NCBI GenBank assembly: GCA_947044365.1
Contig: OX345636.1
Location: 5,414,001 to 5,478,000, forward strand
From: Petrosia ficiformis
Taxonomy: Eukaryota; Porifera; Demospongiae; Haplosclerida; Petrosiidae
Length of the DNA stretch: 64,000 bases
Direction: 5' to 3'
In this document: positions 56,301 to 64,000 of the stretch, one piece after another
Position numbering within the stretch: position 1 is the first letter of the stretch
Layout of the letters: every line of letters begins with the position of its first letter
Position numbers and translations under genes: made by a program
Notes under the pieces: model-generated
The model's database searches: none
Seen by the model: the letters and a program-made list of their open reading frames with translations, nothing else
What the model was told of the DNA's origin: nothing

Positions 56301-59221
56301 GCAGTGATCTAATCTTAGGGGTGAGGCACACTAATGAATCTCCATTAATCTCTACCTCCTTATCTAAGACATGAAAAGCATAATCTCCTAATGTTGAACG
56401 CAGTGGTTGCACCCTGTCTGTTATTTTTAAGCCAACGTCAGAAAACTGCCTTAACCACATCTCATCAGCAATGTCATCCAGTTGATCAGTACAAGAAACG
56501 GTTTTACCATATAAATTATTCAAAGCACACAAACCACATAGATTTGACTGACCTTGAGTTTGCATCCATATTGGTGAATATAATATGTGGAGATGATTCT
56601 GAACATTTTTTGGTACTTGATGACCTATGACACATGCAGCATAGCGGATATTGGTTGAAAGATTGGTTTTCTCGGAGAAACGTAATTGTGACCAAAGTTG
56701 GAGGCTTTCTTTTGCACATGTAACTATTTGTTCTGGAATGTTTTGTTGCGTTAGACCACATACAAGTGAGGCAAGACGCTGTGTGGACAAAACAGCAAGG
56801 TTTGAAGTAGGGGACATAAAGAATAATTGCTCAGGAAATGTTGTAGTAGCTCTCAAGATCATTGAACTTTTATGCTTTCCATTTTGTTTTCCTTTTGCTC
56901 CCAACAACCTATGTGATGATTGTTTGCCAGGTCTCTTCATAGATAACATACAACTATGCTTTGATCTCTTTACTGGAGATTCAAAACTACATTCTTTATC
57001 TTCCTTCTGTCTCTTCCTTGTATTTTCACTACGTAATATTTCACTCCCCATATCTTCGGTATTTGGAGGATTATCACCTTTTGTTGTAACGAAGAATCCA
57101 CAGGATTTTCCGGCTCTTTCATACCACTCCTTGCAGCATATATGTTGGCAAGGTTTCAGGAGTTGAATGCAATGTACACATGAATGTGATGCACCCAAAA
57201 AAAGATGGCAATTCTTTCCTGTGGATACAGAATGAGAAGATTTGGGTATTTTGAATCCGTGATTCTTCCCATATCTGTATTCCAGATAAATAATGCGAGA
57301 ACTTCAACTCATTTAAAGCACCAACAATCGAAGAATATCTAATGGAACAATCATCTCGGAATGCCTTGTAAGAACTACCACTGCAATAGTAACTCAAAAA
57401 GCCAACATCACATGCCATTGAGAACATATCTATCAGAAAAGATGTATCATTGACTCTACTGTTCTGACCTGAAATTTGATTGAATATGTTCTCAGGACTG
57501 GTGGGCGTAGTGTTTTGAATACTCTGGATTGAGCCAGAATGTACTTGCTCACGTAATCTCAAACTGTATTCAGTGATGCTATCGGAGGCACTAGCAGTCA
57601 CTGGCATTGGTTCGATGCAACTGCTATTAGTCGATGTTCTGCTTATCATCATTCCTCCATATTGAATACAAGAGCATGGGTCTCCAGCGCTATTTTTGTA
57701 ATCAATTGCATAATATTCACATGGAAGGCACTGTTTCACTACACCTACAATATTAGCAAAAGTCACCAGGCCATATTTATCAGGCTTCTTGAAGTAGACT
57801 TCATCGCCAACATTGTATTTCCTTCCATCATACTTTTTGACTTGAGCAAAGTATTTCTTATAGTAACGCCATTCGGAATGCTCAAGCACATTCATGCGTA
57901 GCTCTGCTCTATTTCTATTCAATTGTGATAAGCTTGAGTTAAGCTCCTCTACATCTTCTAATGTAAGACGTTTCTCTGCCATTGCTGTGACATTGCTACT
58001 GTGAAGGTCTTCAGATTTCTCAACAGTCCAAAAATCGTGTGTATCTTGAAATTGCTGACTGCTCTTCAAGTCAGTGTCATTTGTACAGGAAGATCCTATA
58101 TCCATGCTCACTGACATCCACATCAGGTATTTATCGGAGGGCAAGACCACCAATTGGCTTCCGTCTTTCTTGTTGGAGAATTGGTTGCATTTTCTTCCAA
58201 AGAAAGCTTCAAATGCAGTAATGTTTGTTGATGAATTCCAGGAACTATTAAGCCAAAATGCTACTTCTGGAAGGAGAAATGGCCAAACTAATGCTTGCTT
58301 TTCGAGAGGAAAGTCAAGTAGTCTGTGCTTGAGGACACTCTTTACTTGCCCATTTAAATTTTCAACCTGACCTTGTGTTTGGGGGTGATATGGTTGACCG
58401 TGTATAATGTTAACATTTAAACCATTACACAACTCTTTAATTATGTTACTAGTAAACTCACCACCATTGTCGCTTTGCAAAATTTCAGGGGAGCCAAATT
58501 GAATGAAAATATCATGAAGAGCAGTGACAACATGTAGAGTGTGTTTACTCGTCAAAGGTAATAACCAGCAATATTTTGAGAAGCAATCTTTTACGACAAG
58601 TACTAAGCGAAATCCATGTATCGACATAGATTTAAATTTACTTTGCGGACCATACATTTCAAAAAGATCTACCTGAATTCTCTCCATAACCCTGTGTGTA
58701 CGGATTAATCGCGGTGAAGGATTTTTACACTTGATTACTTTCATGTTTTGACAAGTTCCATTGCATGTTTTTTTTACATCAATAACTATATCCTTTATGC
58801 CCTTGCAGTGGTATGTCAGTGAAAAGCGTTTCACCAGCATGTTCACTCCATCTTTGCGGCAAGCACCACCGGAAGGTCTGTGTAGATCAGCTACTATTGC
58901 CTTTGCTCGCTGACCAGACACAACGATTCTTTTTTCTGAGCCACACATCTTGTATAGGGTCTTACTATCTTCGTCAAAAGTGAACTTAGGCCTTGTCTGA
59001 CAACTATTTTCATAAAGATAACTTAAGTTCGTTCGAGTAAACTCATCAACATCGTTACTACAATCAGGATTTCCTCTTACTGCACTACAAAGCAAATGGT
59101 AGCGTTCTTCAGTTAGAGAACCTCGATTATCAGAAGATCGAATTCTTTTTCCTATCATAAGTATAGTGTGATGAATGAAGTTAACAGACTTCAATATACA
59201 ACAAAGAATTATTGCTTGCAA
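53325..59221 (-). CDS. Integrase / Josephin-like / Ulp1-like transposase polyprotein
   Basis: First frame (59,221 down): HHCC-like region (H114, H138, C153, C157), then D185 (IQVDLFEMYGP), D251 (ILQSDNGGEF) and E287 (HPQTQGQVEN), a D,D-35-E integrase; a GPY/F-like C-terminal module follows (KYNVGDEVYFKKPDKYG). A single-base shift near 57,300 is needed to enter the next frame, with RING-like Cys (CVHC, CQHICC), a basic linker, and a Josephin-like domain: QSNLCGLCALNNLYG (Cys221 of that frame), HYHYICIHI, WLVDSKQ. Introns then join in phase: exon ends 55,956 / 55,904-55,830 / 55,774-55,659. The Ulp1 domain is EEWLNDK|IINYMMKLL, TAKHWILV (His 55,190-55,192), VRYYDPL (Asp 55,080-55,082), HQTNGNDCGVFVCK (Cys 54,778-54,780). 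Acidic tail, then VNEVFYYLEML and stop at 53,325. One junction (near 55,347/55,245) needs an alternative acceptor. Start could also be Met22. Confidence 0.75.
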
Positions 59222-59580
59222 ATCATTCTTAATGATGTTGACTTATAAGGAGACAATATAGCTATATTTAGCACAATTCATATAAAAAACTCTAATTTAC
59301 AGAACACACAATAGTTATAATTATATTAACAACAAACCTAATTTTGCAGTCATGATCACTCTCCTCAATGTGGGTATATGTATATTAGTACTAGTGAACA
59401 TATTTTAAATAAAACAATATACCATTTAGAATGAGAAATGTACTTACTATTTGGATCACAGAAGTTCAGAAGTGCAGATTCAGTAGGATTCTTCTCACAG
59501 GGAGTACATGTGCTCAAGTTGTAATACAGTGTGTTTTCAAGTAGGTGTTATAATCATGATTATATTAAATTGCTGTCACC

Positions 59581-61660
59581 TGTTCTGGTTAGTGACTAAC
59601 TCAATATCACTAACTGGCATGGCTATTATCACATGTTCCAGTGTTCTGGTTAGTGACAAACTCAATATCACTAACTGGCATGGGTATTATTACATGTTCC
59701 AGTGTTCTGGTTAGTCAATATCACTAACTGGCATGGCTATTATTACATGTTCAAGTGTTCTGGTTAGTGACAAACTCAATATCACTAACTGGCATAGGTA
59801 TTATTACATGTTCCAGTGTTCTGGTTAGTGACAAACTCAACATCACTAACTGGCATGGCTATTATTATATGTTCAAGTGTTCTGGTTAGTCAACATCACT
59901 AACTGGCATGGCTATTATCACATGTTCAAGTGTTCTGGTTAGTGAGAAACTCAATATCACTAACTGGCATGGCTATTATCACATGTTCAAGTGTTCTGGT
60001 TAGTCAATATCACTAACTGGCATGGCTATTATTACATCTTCAAGTGTTCTGGTTAGTGAGAAACTCAATATCACTAACTGGCATGGCTATTATCACATGT
60101 TCAAGTGTTCTGGTTAGTCAATATCACTAACTGGCATGGCTATTATTACATCTTCAAGTGTTCTGGTTAGTGAGAAACTCAATATCACTAACTGGCATGG
60201 CTATTATTACACGTTCAAGTGTTCTGGTTAGTGAGAAACTCAATATCACTAACTGCCATGGCTATTATTACATGTTCCAGTGTTCTGGTTAGTGACAAAC
60301 TCAATATCACTAACTGGCATGGCTATTATCACATGTTCAAGTGCTCTGGTTAGTCAATATCACTAACTGGCATGGCTATTATTACATGTTCCAGTGTTCT
60401 GGTTAGTGACAAACTCAATATCACTAACTGGCATGGCTATTATCACATGTTCAAGTGTTCTGGTTAGTGAGAAACTCAATATCACTAACTGCCATGGCTA
60501 TTATTACATGTTCCAGTGTTCTGGTTAGTGAGAAACTCAATATCACTAACTGGCATGGCTATTATTACACGTTCAAGTGTTCTGGTTAGTGAGAAACTCA
60601 ATATCACTAACTGGCATGGCTATTGTTACATGTTCCAGTGTTCTGGTTAGTGACTAACTCAATATCACTAACTGGCATGGCTATTACCTCATGTTCAAGT
60701 GTTCTGGTTAGTGAGAAACTCAATATCACTAACTGGCATGGCTATTATCACATGTTCAAGTGTTCTGGTTAGTGAGAAACTCAATATCACTAACTGGCAT
60801 GGCTATTATTACACGTTCAAGTGTTCTGGTTAGTGAGAAACTCAATATCACTAACTGGCATGGCTATTATTACATGTTCCAGTGTTCTGGTTAGTGACTA
60901 ACTCAATATCACTAACTGGCATGGCTATTACCTCATGTTCAAGTGTTCTGGTTAGTGAGAAACTCAATATCACTAACTGGCATGGCTATTGTTACATGTT
61001 CCAGTGTTCTGGTTAGTGACTAACTCAATATCACTAACTGGCATGGCTATTACCTCATGTTCAAGTGTTCTGGTTAGTGAGAAACTCAATATCACTAACT
61101 GGCATGGCTATTATCACATGTTCAAGTGTTCTGGTTAGTGAGAAACTCACTATCACTAACTGGCATGGCTATTATTACACGTTCAAGTGTTCTGGTTAGT
61201 GACAAACTCAATATCACTAACTGGCATGGCTATTATTACATGTTCCAGTGTTCTGGTTAGTGACTAACTCAATATCACTAACTGGCATGGCTATTACCTC
61301 ATGTTCAAGTGTTCTGGTTAGTGAGAAACTCAATATCACTAACTGGCATGGCTATTATCACATGTTCAAGTGTTCTGGTTAGTGAGAAACTCAATAACAC
61401 TAACTGGCATGGCTATTATTACATGTTCAAGTGTTCTGGTTTAGTGAGAAACTCAATATCACTAACTGGCATGGCTATTATTACACGTTCAAGTGTTCTG
61501 GTTAGTGAGAAACTCAATATCACTAACTGGCATGGCTATTATCACATGTTCAAGTGTTCTGGTTAGTGAGAAACTCAATATCACTAACTGGCATGGCTAT
61601 TATTACATGTTCAAGTGTTCTGGTTTAGTGAGAAACTCAATATCACTAACTGGCATGGCT
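59581..61660 (+). repeat. Tandem array of ~35 units of 53-61 bp inside the transposon
   Basis: Basic 61-bp unit: TGTTCTGGTTAGTGAGAAAC, TCAATATCACTAACTGGCAT, GGCTATTATTACATGTTCAA, G. Five shorter 53-bp units lack 8 nt (GGTTAGTCAATATC), all in the left third. The motif GCCATGCCAGTTAGTGAT on the reverse strand differs by one base from the outer part of the terminal repeat, and TTCTGGTTAGTG resembles its inner part. The array lies between the start of the transposase gene and the right terminus. Open frames through it are artefacts. Confidence 0.9.
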
Positions 61661-61863
61661 GTTTTATTTGAAATCTGTAGCCAAATAAACTAAATCACTA
61701 ACATGTTGCCAAATCCAGACTTCAAATGCTAACAAGGCTATACTATACTTGTTCTTGTCAGCTATCCTTTTATCTGCTCTTCAGGTCGAGCGCTCTAGCT
61801 ATAGCGCTAATGATAATTAATTAAGGGCGTGACATTACTTAATCCAGAGAGGCGTGTCAATTT

Positions 61864-61907
61864 TTTTTTATCCACTAACCAGCACGATCACTAACTGGCA
61901 CGGCACA
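61864..61907 (-). repeat. Right terminal inverted repeat of the 9 kb transposon
   Basis: Reverse complement of 52,856-52,899 over all 44 bp by eye (TTTTTTATCCACTAACCAGC ... GGCACGGCACA). Confidence 0.9.
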
Positions 61908-62152
61908 CTTATTATCCACTGATTATTTTATTATGGACTAAAACAACTGTGGTTAATTAAATTCACCAATATAGTGTTTTAAAAAACATTAATGTAAAGA
62001 ACAAAGAGATTCAAGACATGTCAACATGGAATACATTTCAGCCTATCTAATTATACACAGCTATTGTCTATATACATTATAATGATTTAGTCGTAGTAAT
62101 AACTTTAGAGTAAGTTAATTTATCTATAAAATCCAGCACGTGAAACTGTGAA
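61908..62152. other. 3' flank of the FN3-GTPase gene
   Basis: AT-rich. Shows no continuation of the transposase pseudogene cut at 52,855. TTATT runs near 61,920 and 61,935 could serve as minus-strand poly(A) signals, but none is certain. Confidence 0.4.
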
Positions 62153-64000
62153 TTACTTTCTGAAAGTAAATTTACCAGCTATCCATTGCCAAACTGATTT
62201 ACTGCTTTCTTGTGTCATTTTATCAACAGCATCCTGATCTGTCATCTTCGAAAGAAGCTCTGCTTGCTCTCTAACTTGACGAAAGTATTTGACACGATTA
62301 GTCCAACCTGGCTTCTTCTGTTGCTCTTCTGATTTGATTAATAGATCAATATACTCTACCTCAGTAAGAGGATTTGGTTTGAGCGCTATTTCGTTAAGAC
62401 GTTGCAGACAATTACGAGCTTGTCGTATATTACAAAAGACGGCTTGATGCAATGTGTGCAGTTCATCCTCCATTTTTGATATCATGCTTTCCACATTGGC
62501 TTTAGCTGACTCGGCTTGGTTATAACGTTCAAGAAGTTTCTGTGATGTCCTAGTTTCCATTTCATCATACAGCTCAAAGATATAGCCATTATTATAGTGC
62601 TTTTGCCAGTGACAATGACCTACGCAAACACGACATGTTGAGTTAATATCTTGACTTGACATTACAGAACATTTCCATTTATCTCGGTCATCGTCGTATA
62701 TACAGTTGTCATGGCAAGTGTAGTGACATTCGGCACATGTGGTAACATAGACACCTCTAGGGGCATCAATCTTACGTTGTTTTGTCACCTTAACTTGATA
62801 GGTGAAATCTTTGTTCGCTAGAACCTCTGACTCTCGTCTCTTCAATATTAGCTCTTCTTGTTGTAGCTCGTCGATTTTTGACATCCCAGCATTGATTTGT
62901 GGCTGAATACCATTAACAATAGTTTCAAGCTGCTTGCGTTCATCCAAAACCTGTCTTGTCATCCAAAGACTAACTCCATCTGCCTTCCCAAAGTGCTTAA
63001 AGAAGTCATCGAAACTGGAGTATCCCATTTCCCAAAACATTTTTGCAAATTTGGAGTCCTTTGGATTTTCAAAGAGAGCAGAATTATTGAAACGAAAGAA
63101 TTCCGCATAAGGAATCTTTGCTTCGTTTATAGCACCCATAACCGGTGGATGAGCTCCGTCTGCAAAAGTTGTCATGATAAAAATATTGTTCTGAATATCT
63201 TTACCGAAAATAGAAAGAATGGAATCGGAGATATACTTCTGTGTTGGTGTAAGTCGAGCCAAAGAAGCTTGGGTCACAAAGCCAATCCCATGTAAGACAT
63301 CCAAACCATTTTTGCCTTTGATGGAGAAAAACTCTCGTATATGATCTGTGATTTCTCGGTCTCTCTCTAACCCCCTGGTATCACCGAATCCAGGAGTATC
63401 GATAACTGTCAGAGTAAAGTCAAGAGGTGAACCTTCGTGCCAATAGAAAGTGTAGGCAGTAATAGTTTGCGTCTGGCTGTATGCTTGAGACTGACTGACT
63501 TCATCAGCAATCAGTTTGAAACGAAAGTCATTCTCCCATTTTACTCCTAAGAGGTAGTTGACAATTCCATTAATAAGGGTACTCTTCCCTGCTCCAGTAG
63601 CACCAACAACCATTAATACTCTGTTTGGTTTAGGTGGGTGTGTGGGATTGCCAAACACCATTTTTGCTAGATGCTGGCCAGAAAATTCAGGTCTAACCGA
63701 TAGTTTGTAAACAACAGGTGGACCTGGAGTGAGAAAGGTTGACTGTGCTATGATGTACTGCATGAATGCATTAACAGGAGACGATTTTGTCTTGATTATA
63801 TCACTTACTTTGCTCTCTTCACTGGAACCAAAGTTGCATTCAGCACGTACTTTAAACACATATTCTGCCTGAGGAACTAACTGGTTGATAGTAATGGCTG
63901 TCTCAGCCTGCTTGGTTTTCTGAGTTTTCCAGTCACCTGGAGGATCATCTGTAGATCGATACAGCACAGTATAAGACTTAATACTCTGTACTCCATATTG
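62153..64000 (-). CDS. FN3 domain plus AIG1/septin-like GTPase with zinc cluster (3' part)
   Basis: Open from the window edge to a stop at 62,153; at least 604 residues, and the frame continues upstream of the first Met (QYGVQSIKSYTV), so the gene is incomplete. Numbering from the Met at 63,967: fibronectin type III end ~1-62 (YVFKVRAECNFGSSEESKV), P-loop GATGAGKST at 122-130, switch II-type VIDTPGFGDTRG, then a long helical region, a Cys/His cluster (TTCAECHYTCHDNC, KCSVM, CRVCVGHCHW), coiled coil, and a Trp-containing C-terminus (SVWQWIAGKF). The family is that of TRAFAC-type GTPases near AIG1/septin; FN3-GTPase fusions are common in sponges and other invertebrates as I recall, and innate-immune roles are only suspected. 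Undamaged, so likely the only typical host gene here. Confidence 0.8.
   Translation of the reverse strand, partial: QYGVQSIKSYTVLYRSTDDPPGDWKTQKTKQAETAITINQLVPQAEYVFKVRAECNFGSSEESKVSDIIKTKSSPVNAFMQYIIAQSTFLTPGPPVVYKLSVRPEFSGQHLAKMVFGNPTHPPKPNRVLMVVGATGAGKSTLINGIVNYLLGVKWENDFRFKLIADEVSQSQAYSQTQTITAYTFYWHEGSPLDFTLTVIDTPGFGDTRGLERDREITDHIREFFSIKGKNGLDVLHGIGFVTQASLARLTPTQKYISDSILSIFGKDIQNNIFIMTTFADGAHPPVMGAINEAKIPYAEFFRFNNSALFENPKDSKFAKMFWEMGYSSFDDFFKHFGKADGVSLWMTRQVLDERKQLETIVNGIQPQINAGMSKIDELQQEELILKRRESEVLANKDFTYQVKVTKQRKIDAPRGVYVTTCAECHYTCHDNCIYDDDRDKWKCSVMSSQDINSTCRVCVGHCHWQKHYNNGYIFELYDEMETRTSQKLLERYNQAESAKANVESMISKMEDELHTLHQAVFCNIRQARNCLQRLNEIALKPNPLTEVEYIDLLIKSEEQQKKPGWTNRVKYFRQVREQAELLSKMTDQDAVDKMTQESSKSVWQWIAGKFTFRK

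Larger units (their letters stand above)
52856..61907 (-). mobile_element. 9.05 kb Ginger1-like DNA transposon
   Basis: Bounded by 44 bp inverted repeats that are identical as far as I can compare them (52,856-52,899 and 61,864-61,907), beginning TGTGCCGTGCCAGTTAGTGA. Between them lie one minus-strand gene (integrase, Josephin-like, Ulp1-like) and a 2.1 kb tandem array. Ginger1 elements are described as having 40-270 bp terminal repeats, TGT-type ends like Gypsy LTRs, and a Gypsy-like integrase followed by an OTU or Ulp1 protease domain; this matches well. The usual 4-bp duplication is absent (flanks CAGT and CTTA), so one flank has probably been rearranged since insertion. Confidence 0.8.

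Noticed and set aside
59581..61660. CRISPR-like regular repeats
   Set aside because: No unique spacers: whole units repeat head to tail, in a eukaryotic transposon.
59508..61693. Repetitive open frames (FWLVRNSISLTGMAIITCSS type) in the transposon array
   Set aside because: They follow from the 61-bp unit; the period is not a multiple of 3, so frames rotate, and short 53-bp units break them.
52852..61911. A 4-bp target-site duplication for the 9 kb transposon
   Set aside because: Flanks are CAGT and CTTA; shifting the ends by a few bases gives no match either.
62897..63295. 132-codon plus-strand frame under the GTPase
   Set aside because: Opposite-strand shadow of a strongly supported GTPase coding region.
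1..64000. tRNA or rRNA genes
   Set aside because: No cloverleaf with both A and B boxes and no rRNA-like stretch was seen by eye; a covariance-model scan could not be run.

Overview
The window is AT-rich eukaryotic DNA. Genes have many short introns (about 30-100 nt, GT...AG), there are no bacterial-style operons, and most of the sequence is repeats. The gene families suggest an early-branching animal, most likely a demosponge: secreted fibrinogen-related-like proteins with GGWTRVA / HIWTYAA motifs, an FN3-plus-GTPase protein, and a PPVFNLSFNV fragment. That assignment is inference from family resemblance; I could not run a search.

Layout. 1-6 kb holds three decayed pieces: the C-terminus of a Mutator-like transposase, a transposase-like gene of a type I associate with fungi, and a Ty3/Gypsy RT-RNase H fragment. 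6-41 kb is a mosaic of short mobile elements (TTAA-bounded, TA-bounded, hairpin and foldback types) and repeated cassettes. The cassettes carry a family of secreted fibrinogen-related-like genes on the minus strand: intact single-exon copies at 21.5 and 34.9 kb, broken copies at 9.7 and 27.5 kb, remnants at 32.5, 39.9 and 50.3 kb. A 5.8 kb foldback-like element with inverted arms of ~350 bp tandem units occupies 13.2-19.0 kb.

41.25-49.04 kb (minus) reads as one long multi-exon transposon gene: PHD-like finger, Cys-rich region, DDE-type transposase, then a USP-like (C19) peptidase domain with Cys box and His box. A 968 bp hAT-type element with a clean 8 bp duplication sits in one of its introns. 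51.4-52.86 kb is a decayed Mutator-like transposase that stops exactly at the end of the next element.

52,856-61,907 is a 9.05 kb DNA transposon with 44 bp terminal inverted repeats. Its minus-strand gene joins a Gypsy-type integrase (D, D-35-E), a Josephin-like domain and a Ulp1-like (C48) domain with all catalytic residues, resembling the Ginger1 group. Upstream of the gene, inside the element, is a 2.1 kb array of ~35 units of 53-61 bp built from the same motifs as the terminal repeat. 62.15-64 kb is the 3' part of a host-like FN3-GTPase gene running off the window.

The strongest point is that two neighbouring, apparently unrelated DNA transposons carry three different ubiquitin/SUMO peptidase folds (USP, Josephin, Ulp1) and seem to share a C-terminal module with the same intron position.
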